From IMG/VR virus record IMGVR_UViG_3300034104_003784, positions 43,140 to 107,139 of that record: DNA of 64,000 bases; one strand, written 5' to 3'. The stretch comes from a virus. The translations under genes were made by a program, and so were the position numbers. This document shows positions 41,601 through 48,526 of this stretch, in pieces; position 1 is the first letter of the stretch; each line of letters begins with the position of its first letter. The notes below the pieces were generated by a model, which worked only from the letters and a program-made list of their open reading frames with translations, searched no databases and was not told the origin of the DNA.

Positions 41601-43294
41601 CTAATACATATAGTAAGAACATTAAGAAAATAAATGGTAAGCTTGTACAAAGTGTATTAAAAGGAGCTGCTAATAATAGAGCTGGTCAGATTAGATCTTT
41701 AATAGATAGAGAATATCACGGTGTACAATATAGTGGCCAAGGTAGTTCTGTCTATCTAGATAAATTTGTTGGTCTAATACAAAAGATATCATCAAGAGCA
41801 TCTCTTGCTATAAATATCCCTTCTGACTTAAAAAACAGATATGGACAGATAGTACAGAACATGATTGAAGCTGCCGGTGGAGAAAATGTATCAGTAAAAG
41901 ATTTAGCTAAAGCTAGAATATGGGCTGCACAAAGTATGCTTGAATGGTCTGCTAATAGTATTTACACTAAAGGTGTTCCTGCATTATCATCACAGTTGAT
42001 TGAAATGTTTGACTCAGCATTTAAATTCAAAGATGATTTTGGTAGATCTGTTTCTAGAAACTTTGTAAAAGACATGATGAATGGTGAGTGGATGATGAGC
42101 ATTAGAAAGAACTTAGAAATGGAGGCAACACTGCAACTTTTTGGAGGCTTTCTTAATGGTCAAAAAGTAGAGCAAAAACTTTCTAATGGTAAAACAATTA
42201 CAATTAATTATAAAGATGCTTGGCAACTTAATAAGGATACTGGAATAGCTGAGTTATTACCGGGTGTAGATCCGGCATGGAGTAATAAAACAATCTATCA
42301 TACCTACATCCAAGGTGAAACTTTAGAAGATATAGCAAAGACTTATGGTGTCACTGTTGAAGAATTAAAAACTAGAAATAAAGTAGTTAATGCTATAGAA
42401 TTTGAAGGAGGTCAAGAAATTATAATTGCTAAATCAGAAAAATTCAAACAATTTAGAAATAAATTTCAAGGTGTCTCTCATAGATTATATGGTGCTTATG
42501 ATGACTTTGCTCAAGCAGAAGGTAACTTATATCTACCATTCAGAATGTTTACTTTCATGAGAAAGTGGTTTATTCCTATGCTTACTAACAGATGGGGAGC
42601 TAGAGTTGAAATTGAAGATGGTAAGTTTTGGAAACCTAAATTTCAAAAAAGATATGATTGGATGACAGGTAAACCAACTATAGGTTTTTATCTTAATGCA
42701 TATCTTGGTATGAAAGAATTAGTTACCAGTAAAGGTAAATACTGGGCCTATATGGATGAGCAGCAAAAAGCTGATATGATAAGAGCATTAAGTGAATCAT
42801 TAGCAATTATAACTTTTGCTTTGTTAGCATCAATGGTATTTGGTTATGATCCTGATGACAAAGATAGGTTTGAAAAAATGAGAGAGAGATCAGGAGCTTT
42901 AGGTACAGATGACTTTAAAACTTTTGGTTTTATACAAAATCATACACTACTTTTACTTTTGGGTACTCAAATGGAAACCTCAGCATTTGTACCATTACCG
43001 TCACTTGCTGGAGTAAATCTTGGTGGTGATGATTATATCAAAATGGCAAGTACAACTACTTCAGCATTTGGAAATACAATAAGCCTATATGCAAAAATCT
43101 ATCAAGATCTTGGTAGATTACTTGTAGGAAATGAGAAAGCATTCTATAGTAGAAAAGAAGGTGAGTACTGGTGGGAGCAAAAAGGTAGACCAAAAGTTAT
43201 AGGACATTTACTTAAAACAGTTGGTGTTACAGGATCTAGTGGTCAGGTAGATAAAGCTATAGAAGGTCTAGAAAATGCAGGTAAAATCAAATAA
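35603..43294 (+). CDS. Giant cargo protein with EVQSD domain, zincin motif and LysM repeat
   Basis: A 2,563-residue protein whose ATG overlaps the polymerase stop. Residues about 290-540 contain GHAQFATTEGIGWFRSDD, EVQSDLFQKGR (390-400) and a W-x(n)-A/GYEKVLFPSGN element, a pattern I associate with phage polyvalent proteins. HEFAH at 778-782 within TVLHEFAHPFLRAL is a good zincin motif. A long helical region follows. Residues about 2232-2276 form a LysM-like unit (GETLEDIAKTYGVTVEELK), usually a peptidoglycan-binding fold. A hydrophobic helix near 2395-2415 (LAIITFALLASMVFGYD) follows. The combination fits an ejected protein that contacts the cell wall during entry, with the polymerase as neighbour. 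Activities are inferred from motifs only. Confidence 0.68.
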   Translation: MFCESKSTVLEDLRKKGIIGQYNEILDKAEFDKFNKEFTRFIELTYPNIKLGAGDYFFNTPYEIETSYPYSSRYWRDDVASKLYIQPNDALFEVLDDERMRADIKEELQDYDILNEPDSVFPEDESLDPMFMRAPQVDYSLKVVEALMNLSAPKEDKRTRKYGEKNEPERVTIRLNTKERPNLEDNIRKLLNNKGVKNQQIDFIFDYMKFNNITEIKTDELAAVLASNYSYPIEINTAMASVFNLYEDVEEEDEDAYEMSLMDTINDPGTPYHIREDAQTELDHFNRNREIKRSGPSPSKIYAKLTVPGGVNYTENEIATPDITPAIKGHAQFATTEGIGWFRSDDKQTVIGEENTGEKTFDGYDNNGKEIWINDTQSIFDNTKTRRILEVQSDLFQKGRDKKDLTAITKSEELPNYFESIDDTVTIITSKEKGKWYDEVIEYKNSEFEQIIIPKKEITSEKALKNYYNITVEKDLNKKESRENQFLQLLNKDNNWVTFFIKSIIQDSAKKGYEKVLFPSGNTASKVEGHTTLEEFKKQKEDRIKELEKKQLFILADDGYIYERFKNKEELEDFFKWEPDIKEIVDKGIYKIFEGGLSETLDGKDEYVQLKKELQDIEGPQGIGAFKPIYNFYENIVANILKKQGYSPKQITDEYGNVWNEVTLTEKDYTPIVFMRQSGYVSPINQDSATKPMMDYSSRIEKNIDEATIRNARAKEAAIGLAKKMSEKLNVGFINITADEATKILSIRKKQYRGEPAFYFGKTVYVVGDNVNFDTVLHEFAHPFLRALYNENKDLFENLYSLLMTTEEGKIIKNHLINEYPELSEGDYLFKEEALVYALQAKAVTKVTDDFETSDFKSFMNKLLLALKDILKKIFGGKKLSKLDVDTTIDELADMFLDETFEFENGKITNDDLLGFLRDYKQMAVQLTKDVQGDKIQESLNNVFAASRLIDEKARNFRTRSPMYQKMLKEALFQKGSNELLPRVLRSLGDYQTVTNTKNMSVDEVLDNVIDAEERRITDLTNKSRSFINTLSVINNISKNMYKDLDALQKTNSYDSRDAIALLFLYRNSIRSWNDTFESFDELLRSEEDFDIDKENDLVTFVNDVKNNLLRADKKIRDIYKENAVNFYVEVTGYMNDFLAEELGKNLKNALTNKLSDTEVKDLYDKAISQKMLDPKVANEVYNNLQKKGIEAKYVKKFIDEYNNFLLNQDVITDGLSGKLKDVSWFNRFFESYTSSNDPIVGGLAIFINNQRTEANNRALEKSYMFRRKLVPLLESVGYSTLDPRKLLKMMTFEDSVLYIDPKTKEAKERKVNSFLDKFGNGWRYEQSLLEYNLEKAWSSENKDDIRKAVDEYRQFQKDYMHNDYVPEVYEKDNVFDKYGEVGKMAWLARKMALDAYNNEVNELTDELERYQKYSTLQALWEDYKNLYSLKYADGSSKVDDPENGIYDLSITNILLEYRDSTKDFYEFLPRTGSLQTSFNEFLSLQDANNVTGDDLEQAKKDWVKQNIKTAYDEKFYESRTNLIKQLKELQGKITNVIGEEFDMANAYNDIFNLMYAYKDEQGQPIPENLGEDKIKTIKELNQKIIDYKAKFDTRTGLSTEETEELNIYMAAIKKDPTRLTKDQKSRYVDLLEKQAKSGLSIGEISSIQAIYAELSSLTQKIPTEYYVDSLNEHLQRLDVAPVTADTVTDFINSSEMKNLLAEDAKISEWFKNNHVYRKVKNRKTRKMEIKWERSMVNSISVPKNPEYYKTVELYNEMTGKTETFNGVPNARHSIYRIKDKYRTGYNPSTEEVVLEVGTHIDNKGQFLPRMYEPGTKNSAKSGKFMNQDYLRLMNQPNDPRFKLLEFLKEAHLSFQEDKSNNSKLYLDVPRYVLRDTLSRIRGGNSKERASQIGAGFVQYLKDTFAESVDEVENEHNYQRDNNLEEYRLVNTDLNAEEISYIPVTGTYNMEINNTDPDIIRGMFKYLLSLENQSQLLQSLPLVNSILETLEDPKNAPKNPNTYSKNIKKINGKLVQSVLKGAANNRAGQIRSLIDREYHGVQYSGQGSSVYLDKFVGLIQKISSRASLAINIPSDLKNRYGQIVQNMIEAAGGENVSVKDLAKARIWAAQSMLEWSANSIYTKGVPALSSQLIEMFDSAFKFKDDFGRSVSRNFVKDMMNGEWMMSIRKNLEMEATLQLFGGFLNGQKVEQKLSNGKTITINYKDAWQLNKDTGIAELLPGVDPAWSNKTIYHTYIQGETLEDIAKTYGVTVEELKTRNKVVNAIEFEGGQEIIIAKSEKFKQFRNKFQGVSHRLYGAYDDFAQAEGNLYLPFRMFTFMRKWFIPMLTNRWGARVEIEDGKFWKPKFQKRYDWMTGKPTIGFYLNAYLGMKELVTSKGKYWAYMDEQQKADMIRALSESLAIITFALLASMVFGYDPDDKDRFEKMRERSGALGTDDFKTFGFIQNHTLLLLLGTQMETSAFVPLPSLAGVNLGGDDYIKMASTTTSAFGNTISLYAKIYQDLGRLLVGNEKAFYSRKEGEYWWEQKGRPKVIGHLLKTVGVTGSSGQVDKAIEGLENAGKIK

Positions 43295-43302
43295 TAAATA
43301 AT

Positions 43303-43440
43303 ATGGCAAAGGCAACAACAACAGTAAAAGCATACATTAAACCAAAGGTTTCTAGACCTGGTGTCCATGCTAAAACAAAGACTTCAAGATCTAAGAAGTC
43401 AAGAAACTACAAAAAAGCTTATAGAGCCCAAGGTAGATAG
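43303..43440 (+). CDS. Small basic conserved phage protein, 45 residues
   Basis: A short gene starting eight bases after the giant cargo gene and ending with TAG just before the terminator hairpin. The product is strongly basic (Lys/Arg-rich, almost no acidic residues) with the core VSRPGVHAKTKTSRSKKSRN and the end YKKAYRAQGR. I recall closely similar small proteins at the end of structural operons in crAss-like phages, which supports it being real despite its length. The charge suggests nucleic-acid binding, for example in virion DNA packing or with the polymerase, but its function is not known to me. Confidence 0.75.
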   Translation: MAKATTTVKAYIKPKVSRPGVHAKTKTSRSKKSRNYKKAYRAQGR

Positions 43441-43449
43441 GAAAAAAAA

Positions 43450-43472
43450 GGGAGAGCCATTACAGCTCTCCC
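43450..43472. terminator. Bidirectional terminator between convergent arms
   Basis: A perfect 8-bp stem (GGGAGAGC / GCTCTCCC) with a 7-base loop. On the minus strand it is followed by eight U residues, a strong intrinsic terminator. On the plus strand it is followed only by CCTTCATTAT, so stopping there may be weaker. The stop codon of the last minus-strand gene lies inside the loop. Confidence 0.85.
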
Positions 43473-43711
43473 CCTTCATTATAATAGAAGTCTAAGACTT
43501 CATACTTGTTATTAAAGTTTATTACCTTAAACTTATTTTCTTCAAAATCAAATCTGACCACAGATAGTTTATCTAGTGCATTATGAAAAGAGCATGCTTT
43601 ACAAACCATGCATTTACCCTTGTAGCTTTTTATCTGATATTTTCTAGTGTTGTCCTTATATTTTTCTAGTGGTTTATCTACACCACATTGAAAGCACTTA
43701 AGAGTCTCCAT
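43460..43711 (-). CDS. Small zinc-ribbon protein
   Basis: An 83-residue product from the ATG at 43,711 (METLKCFQCGVDKP). An upstream in-frame ATG at 43,741 would add ten residues but deepen the overlap with the preceding gene, so the shorter form is preferred. Cys6-x2-Cys9 and Cys34-x2-Cys37-x2-Cys40 look like a zinc ribbon of the type often found near HNH proteins, but no HNH residues are present. It is the last gene of the minus-strand block and ends inside the terminator loop. Role unknown; nucleic-acid binding is possible. Confidence 0.6.
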   Translation of the reverse strand: METLKCFQCGVDKPLEKYKDNTRKYQIKSYKGKCMVCKACSFHNALDKLSVVRFDFEENKFKVINFNNKYEVLDFYYNEGGEL

Positions 43712-43883
43712 CTTCATCTTCACAGCAGTCACAAACCTCATCAGTGTCTAATACACCATACTCATTGTCATACCAGTCTCTGGCATCTTTTTTATTTGGT
43801 TCATCAATATCTCCACTTGCCATAGCTTCAGCTCCGGCCATATAAGCTTCAATCATTTTCTTTCTAAATGTCACTGGATGCAT
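43698..43883 (-). CDS. Small acidic hypothetical protein
   Basis: A 61-residue product from the ATG at 43,883 (MHPVTFRKKMIEAYMAG). The longer in-frame extension would begin with GTG deep inside the preceding pyrophosphohydrolase gene and is unlikely. Another ATG at 43,856 lies eight bases after the preceding stop and is an equally possible start. The C-terminus is very acidic with CDCCEDEDGDS. The core (IEAYMAGAEAM, DARDWYDNEYG) resembles short hypothetical proteins of Bacteroidota phages. No function can be assigned. Confidence 0.5.
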   Translation of the reverse strand: MHPVTFRKKMIEAYMAGAEAMASGDIDEPNKKDARDWYDNEYGVLDTDEVCDCCEDEDGDS

Positions 43884-44271
43884 CTGTGTCAACTTTAATA
43901 AACTTACTAATGTCTGGACGGTAATATCCGGGCCCTTTAAGAATCTTTCCATCTTCTCTAAGTAGAGGTTTACCATCATCACCCAACTTACTCATATTAC
44001 TAGACTGTATTTCATTAAATACATCTTCTATAATATGTTGCATACCATGTTTAAGAATAGTACCGCATAAAATATACAGCTGATCACCTAGAGCATCAGC
44101 AATCTCCACTAAAGATTTACTATAACATGCTTCAAGGTATTCATCATTCTCTTCTTTCATTAGAGTATGTCTTAAATCATACTCTGCATTAGATAATAAT
44201 TGTGGCCATTTACCATCTTTTTGACCAAATGCTTTGTGGAACTCTGCCACTGCTTTTAATTGTTTTTCCAT
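43864..44271 (-). CDS. MazG/PRA-PH-like nucleotide pyrophosphohydrolase
   Basis: A 135-residue protein from the ATG at 44,271; a TTG two codons upstream is less likely. It has the all-alpha NTP pyrophosphohydrolase signature: KEENDEYLEA (the EExxE helix) followed by EIADALGDQLYIL (the ExxD helix), together binding Mg. The family hydrolyses nucleoside triphosphates to monophosphates and pyrophosphate; phage members can adjust dNTP pools or remove unusual nucleotides, which fits a replication block that also carries uracil-DNA glycosylase. The start codon lies only about 19 bases after the stem of a terminator-like hairpin, so its own promoter or read-through is needed. Confidence 0.72.
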   Translation of the reverse strand: MEKQLKAVAEFHKAFGQKDGKWPQLLSNAEYDLRHTLMKEENDEYLEACYSKSLVEIADALGDQLYILCGTILKHGMQHIIEDVFNEIQSSNMSKLGDDGKPLLREDGKILKGPGYYRPDISKFIKVDTDASSDI

Positions 44272-44289
44272 ATTCAAATTTAAAAAAAA

Positions 44290-44316
44290 AAGGGGATAGC
44301 TGAAAGCTACCCCCTT
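44290..44316 (-). terminator. Terminator-like hairpin upstream of the pyrophosphohydrolase gene
   Basis: On the minus strand an AAGGGGGTAGCT stem pairs with AGCTATCCCCTT (one bulged base), then about ten U residues. A second small hairpin (ATCCTTA / TAAGGAT, 44,332-44,351) lies directly after the stop of the 407-residue gene. The U tract ends close to the next start codon, so this site may be a partial terminator or a 3'-end stabiliser. Confidence 0.7.
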
Positions 44317-44352
44317 AATTGTTAACCAATAATCCTTATTATGCTAAGGATA

Positions 44353-45576
44353 TCAAAAGAAATCTGAAATATTATTATCTTCAGATTCATTCTCATCAAA
44401 ATTCAAATCAAAATCATCATCAAATGAATTGTTTGAATTTTCTTCAATAACTACTGCCATTTTAGTATTTTCATTAAGTTCAATTGTATCAATTACGACA
44501 GGAGCCTGAAATACATTACCAATAGGATCTGTATAAACTACAGTTTCATCTTGGGGAAAAATGTCCTCAGAATTTTCGGGACTAATTTCCATAACATCTT
44601 CATGTGTATCCGGTTTTTCTATTGGAACTAGTAATGAACCTAACACAGCATCATCATCCTCATCAATATCAAATGGAACTTCTACATCTTCATCAGCAGC
44701 ATATCTAATATCCTCATCTATTTGCTCTGCTTCTAAATCAGCCTCAGCTTCAGCCTCAGCAATAGCATCTAGTAGATTTATCTGATTAGGATCTGTTTCA
44801 GTTTCTATGACTTCATTAACAGTGTTAATAGGTTGAACTACCTGTGCAGGTGTACTGCACTGCTGAAAGTTTCCGATTGTAGAGATGAAATAATGAAGAA
44901 TTCTCTGATCTTCCATCCAAGTTTTTGGATGAGATAACTGTAATGCATTAGTTACATAGTTATAGAAAGCCCATAAACTATCACTACTTGCAAATACATG
45001 CTGTGGTCTCTTCATCTGATCACGGATAAAACTAGCTTGTTCTGTAGTAAGAATCTCATACTCTGCAAACAATACTCCCAATAACTGAGACTGTTTTCTT
45101 TTATTAAGCATAACAGTTTCCATAGTAGCTTTGTCAGAACACAATTGGGTATAATACATATGAGCATTAGCAATGTAAGAATCAATTGTATCTTGTGTTT
45201 CTTTATCTGCAGTTCCAGTGTGTTTTCTAACCCATGAACCAACTTCTCCAGAAATCATTACTGATCCTGTTTGATTTATGTAAGCACCAACTACACATTT
45301 AAACTTTACTTGTTTATTATAACTGTTTGTCCAGGCAAACATCATAGACAATTCTGGGTCATTATTAAAATTTAGTTTATAAATTCCCTGAGCAATTTGT
45401 CCGTCAGCAGTACATCTGTACTCCTCATCTACAATACCAAACCCTGCATTAGCAAGGGCTTGATAAGCATAATCAATTACAAACTGGTGAGTGATCACAG
45501 TATAAGTGGCACCATGTGTTGGTAGTGCTACACTTATTAAGTTTGCTTTTGTTGTGTTCTGTATTTTCTTTGGCAT
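44353..45576 (-). CDS. DUF932-like protein with acidic C-terminal tail
   Basis: A 407-residue protein starting one base after the polymerase stop. The N-terminal 230 residues (for example YAYQALANAGFGI, AWTNSYNKQVKFKCVVGAY, SWVRKHTG) resemble the DUF932 / phage-plasmid family, whose biochemical role is unknown. The C-terminal 150 residues are disordered-looking and very acidic and end in NNISDFF. An acidic tail with a terminal hydrophobic tip recalls bacterial SSB tails, which recruit replication partners, so I infer a role in the replication machinery. The DUF932 assignment is from remembered motif pattern only. Confidence 0.5.
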   Translation of the reverse strand: MPKKIQNTTKANLISVALPTHGATYTVITHQFVIDYAYQALANAGFGIVDEEYRCTADGQIAQGIYKLNFNNDPELSMMFAWTNSYNKQVKFKCVVGAYINQTGSVMISGEVGSWVRKHTGTADKETQDTIDSYIANAHMYYTQLCSDKATMETVMLNKRKQSQLLGVLFAEYEILTTEQASFIRDQMKRPQHVFASSDSLWAFYNYVTNALQLSHPKTWMEDQRILHYFISTIGNFQQCSTPAQVVQPINTVNEVIETETDPNQINLLDAIAEAEAEADLEAEQIDEDIRYAADEDVEVPFDIDEDDDAVLGSLLVPIEKPDTHEDVMEISPENSEDIFPQDETVVYTDPIGNVFQAPVVIDTIELNENTKMAVVIEENSNNSFDDDFDLNFDENESEDNNISDFF

Positions 45577-45577
45577 A

Positions 45578-47476
45578 TTAAAATAAACTTAATTGATTTG
45601 TACTAGGGTCAAGAGATTCTATCTCTTTCCTTACTTTATTTACATAGTAATCATAATTAATATTATAATCAGAAATTGGCTTTTCTTCATGGTCAATATA
45701 CAATGTCTGGAGCCACTTACCGGCTTCTACTTGTATATCTCTACCATCTGAATTATTTCTCTTCATAATTTTACTACCTGTCTTGGATACATAGTATCTA
45801 ATAGTATGCTGTAAAGGTTTTTCTTTATATACTCCATCTTCCAATAAGCGTTCTTCAAATCTCCAATCACCTTTAATCTTAACACCACCACAAAAATCAA
45901 ATATATTTGTGTGAGATTTAATAAACTCTTCCGGATCTTTTCCCTCTACAAAGTATGCATGTACTGCTTTAGGAATAATCAAGAAACTTTTGTTTTTATG
46001 AAGAGCTAGATTATCATATTCAAATCTACCTTTACATTTAGACTTACCTTTCTCGTCCACAGCAATATAATTATTTACATCACCTAGTACAAGTTTAGAA
46101 TAAGTGTTATGTTCTAGTTCAAGACTAGTCATCTTCTCCCATATCTTACAGATCTCCATGTATTTGTCTACATATTCTCTAGGAATCATAGTCTCAAGAC
46201 CATCTGTGTTTTGCATTAATGGTATTGCACCTGGTATACCTTCACAAATCATCTCATACAACATAGTCAAACTTAGCTGACCATTAATAGTAATACTCAT
46301 TGTAAACTGCGGGTCATATAGGAAACTATTCTCATCATTACTTAACCCATAGGTTGAGTTTAGAATAATCTTATAGACATAGTTTCTTGGATCACTCTTA
46401 GGTATTATTCTTCTTTCATCAAAGAACCATTCATACTGTTCACAGAATTCTGCTTTAGGTAAATGTGCCGGAGCCCAACCATTTCTAATAGCTAGATTAG
46501 GATAATAACTAACAACATCTGAAGTCATGATAACCATATCAGCATTAGAGTTGTATACTTTACTAGTTCTAGCACCATGCATACCACCAAGACCGTAATC
46601 AGTCTTTACTCCTTTGTATTGTACAGAATACTTAAAACTACCTTTAGTTTCTCCAGGATAGAGAACTACTTCTTGAAATTTTGCTAAAAGTCTTTGAAAT
46701 GTAGCTGTCTCAAAACTAATATAAGGAAGAATGATATCCTTAAATATGATCTGATTTCTATGAGTTCTCATATTTCTCAAATCATATTTTTTAATTCCCG
46801 ACTTTTTACTCAAGAAATGTAGAAATAATTCTTTTGCAATTCTTGGCTCAGAAGCTGAGAATAAATTAATACTATATTCTTCAGTCAATTTTCTTCTAAG
46901 TTCAATCTGTTCTTTACTAAGAAACATAATTGCTTTAGTAGACTTGACATCATTAATACAATATTTAATAATATCTGGAATCTGTTCTTGAGTTATCTCA
47001 GTAGAGTGATGGATGGGCATATCAATTATGTTCTTCCAGTCCATAGTATACTGAATCCACTTTAATGAACTTCTCTTAGCTGGATTATCCCAATGGTTAA
47101 GCTTGAATACATCTACCTGGTTTATATGCATATCCCGGGCAGAAAACTCTGCAAATTCTCCATTACTTTGTCTATTAATAGTTTCTTGTGCTCTATTATA
47201 TAAAAACTTTGCAACAGTCTCCCCGTCATGCATTATCAGTGTTTCACTATTCCGGATGATATGTTCAGTAATCTGACTGTCAAAGCTCAGACCATTAAAA
47301 CTAACATGCCATTCATTATTAAGTGAATTACTCTTTAGAAATAAGACCAAGTCTTCTATATCATTTCTTGATTTGTGACAGACAAATATTCTCTGTTCTT
47401 CAGATTTTATGTCTTCAAATACTCCTATGAAACAATTACTAAGAGTTTCATAGTCCATTACCCAATGTGTTCTCAT
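45578..47476 (-). CDS. Family B DNA polymerase with 3'-5' exonuclease
   Basis: A 632-residue replicative polymerase. Exonuclease motifs: DYE (Asp8, Glu10), FNGLSFD (Asn61, Asp66) and YCIND (Tyr172, Asp176). Polymerase motifs: A, SDVVSYYPNLAIRNG (Asp320); B, KIILNSTYG (369-377); C, QNTDG (423-425), in which Asn replaces the first Asp of the usual DTD while the second Asp is kept. The exonuclease begins almost at residue 1, so there is no extra N-terminal domain, and the enzyme is short for the family. The last residues, NQLSLF, match the bacterial sliding-clamp-binding consensus QLxLF, as at the end of E. coli Pol II, suggesting use of the host clamp. It follows the 119-residue gene behind a hairpin. 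Confidence 0.92.
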   Translation of the reverse strand: MRTHWVMDYETLSNCFIGVFEDIKSEEQRIFVCHKSRNDIEDLVLFLKSNSLNNEWHVSFNGLSFDSQITEHIIRNSETLIMHDGETVAKFLYNRAQETINRQSNGEFAEFSARDMHINQVDVFKLNHWDNPAKRSSLKWIQYTMDWKNIIDMPIHHSTEITQEQIPDIIKYCINDVKSTKAIMFLSKEQIELRRKLTEEYSINLFSASEPRIAKELFLHFLSKKSGIKKYDLRNMRTHRNQIIFKDIILPYISFETATFQRLLAKFQEVVLYPGETKGSFKYSVQYKGVKTDYGLGGMHGARTSKVYNSNADMVIMTSDVVSYYPNLAIRNGWAPAHLPKAEFCEQYEWFFDERRIIPKSDPRNYVYKIILNSTYGLSNDENSFLYDPQFTMSITINGQLSLTMLYEMICEGIPGAIPLMQNTDGLETMIPREYVDKYMEICKIWEKMTSLELEHNTYSKLVLGDVNNYIAVDEKGKSKCKGRFEYDNLALHKNKSFLIIPKAVHAYFVEGKDPEEFIKSHTNIFDFCGGVKIKGDWRFEERLLEDGVYKEKPLQHTIRYYVSKTGSKIMKRNNSDGRDIQVEAGKWLQTLYIDHEEKPISDYNINYDYYVNKVRKEIESLDPSTNQLSLF

Positions 47477-47522
47477 AGGCTTAGTTCAGTTAAGCTGTTC
47501 CCCCATTTAAGTTAATAAAAAA

Positions 47523-47547
47523 AGAGGGTGCTTGGTACCCACCCTCT
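47523..47547 (-). terminator. Terminator hairpin between the 119-residue gene and the polymerase
   Basis: A perfect 8-bp stem (AGAGGGTG / CACCCTCT) with a 9-base loop. On the minus strand it is followed by seven consecutive U residues, on the plus strand by TTTCATTT. It lies 22 bases beyond the stop of the 119-residue gene and 47 bases before the polymerase start. Confidence 0.8.
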
Positions 47548-47568
47548 TTTCATTTAGGTTTTGATTAG

Positions 47569-47928
47569 TTATGCCTCAGTTGCAGCTGCAGTCATAAACT
47601 TCTTGTAATCAAACTTTGGATTAACACTTACAAGTTTGATTAACTCTTCAATTGCAGTAGCATCTTCTACATAGAATTCTTGAAACACTTCTATTTTATG
47701 TCTTTCTTGCTTCATGCCTTTGGCTCCTGTAATAGGTTGACCATAATCATCAAGCTTAGGTAACATGTGTAAAGAAGTTTTTCTAATTTTTGAAATGACT
47801 ACAAATACTTTAGTCTCTGGATCAAAAATACATTCTACATAGGGACATGATTCTACTACAGGAATCAATCTAAAAGTTTTCTTGTCTTGCCATGTGGCTT
47901 CAACAAGCATCATTGATTTTTCACTCAT
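47569..47928 (-). CDS. Conserved hypothetical replication-block protein, 119 residues
   Basis: The product MSEKSMMLVEATWQDKKTF... has alternating beta-type hydrophobic residues in its first half (TFRLIPVV, VFVVISKI) and a helical Lys-rich C-terminal end. No catalytic motif was recognised. It is the only gene in the window with a complete host-type promoter directly upstream, and it is followed by a strong hairpin, so it may be made in larger amounts than its neighbours. Such isolated expression would fit a stoichiometric DNA-binding or regulatory protein, but that is inference. Confidence 0.6.
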   Translation of the reverse strand: MSEKSMMLVEATWQDKKTFRLIPVVESCPYVECIFDPETKVFVVISKIRKTSLHMLPKLDDYGQPITGAKGMKQERHKIEVFQEFYVEDATAIEELIKLVSVNPKFDYKKFMTAAATEA

Positions 47929-47949
47929 TTTTTGTTGGTTTTAATTTGA

Positions 47950-47982
47950 CAAAGTTATTTAATAATTTTAATGTTTTCCAAA
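47950..47982 (-). promoter_or_regulatory. Bacteroidota-type promoter (TTTG-N21-TAACTTTG)
   Basis: On the minus strand TTTG (47,982-47,979), a 21-base spacer and TAACTTTG (47,957-47,950) match the primary sigma consensus of Bacteroidota, TTTG-N19-21-TAnnTTTG. Transcription would start near 47,943, leaving a leader of about 15 bases before the ATG at 47,928. The -7 box overlaps the stop codon of the upstream gene. Confidence 0.7.
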
Positions 47983-48521
47983 TCTGCAACCTCAATAACT
48001 AACATTTCTTTATTTAAGTCTGGTTTATCACATAATTCACCAACAGATTGGAGCATATCAATGTCTACTTGAAGAATTCTTGCATATGTTTCAAAATGTT
48101 TTTCAGGAAACAAATAACTCTCTACATAGGCATAGTTGCCACTTCTCTTATCAAAAAATTCTAAAATTTTGCGCTTTGTTTTAATATTAATTTTACTGTA
48201 TTTTCCATTTATAAAATTCATCCAATCATCCTCTAAATCAGAAAAATTAAATACTACAACTAGATTTTCATCATCCACCTTTACAAAATCTACCAATCTA
48301 TTATGTTGGAGAAGAACATTTTTTTCAAATTGTAAATATTCTAAATCTGTTCTAGGTGTATAAATACATACTAGTTTCATATCCTCAGAGTTAACTTTTT
48401 CATTCCAAGACAAATAAGTCTCTCTTGGAATTACACTTGTTCCTCTTTTAATGCCCAAGAGCGGATATAAAAATATCTTGGACTTCTGAAAGTACTTCTT
48501 ATAAAGCGCATCAATTACCAT
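47955..48521 (-). CDS. Conserved hypothetical protein, 188 residues
   Basis: Starts MVIDALYKKYFQKSKIFLYP and lies five bases after the nuclease gene. It contains beta-rich stretches (MKLVCIYTPR, NLVVVFNFSDL) and a C-terminal acidic helix region ending LENIKIIK. It is soluble-looking, with no signal peptide, membrane helix or Cys motif. Its place between the nuclease and polymerase genes suggests a DNA-replication accessory role. I do not recognise the family. The 3' end carries the promoter of the next gene. Confidence 0.6.
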   Translation of the reverse strand: MVIDALYKKYFQKSKIFLYPLLGIKRGTSVIPRETYLSWNEKVNSEDMKLVCIYTPRTDLEYLQFEKNVLLQHNRLVDFVKVDDENLVVVFNFSDLEDDWMNFINGKYSKINIKTKRKILEFFDKRSGNYAYVESYLFPEKHFETYARILQVDIDMLQSVGELCDKPDLNKEMLVIEVADLENIKIIK

Positions 48522-48526
48522 AAGTT

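Noticed and set aside
43698-43982. 94-residue version of the small acidic gene
   Set aside because: It would begin with GTG deep inside the pyrophosphohydrolase gene; ATG starts at 43,883 or 43,856 are more natural.
44275-44282. TAAATTTG -7 box ahead of the pyrophosphohydrolase gene
   Set aside because: It lies three bases from the ATG and has no TTTG at the right distance; the transcription start would fall inside the gene.
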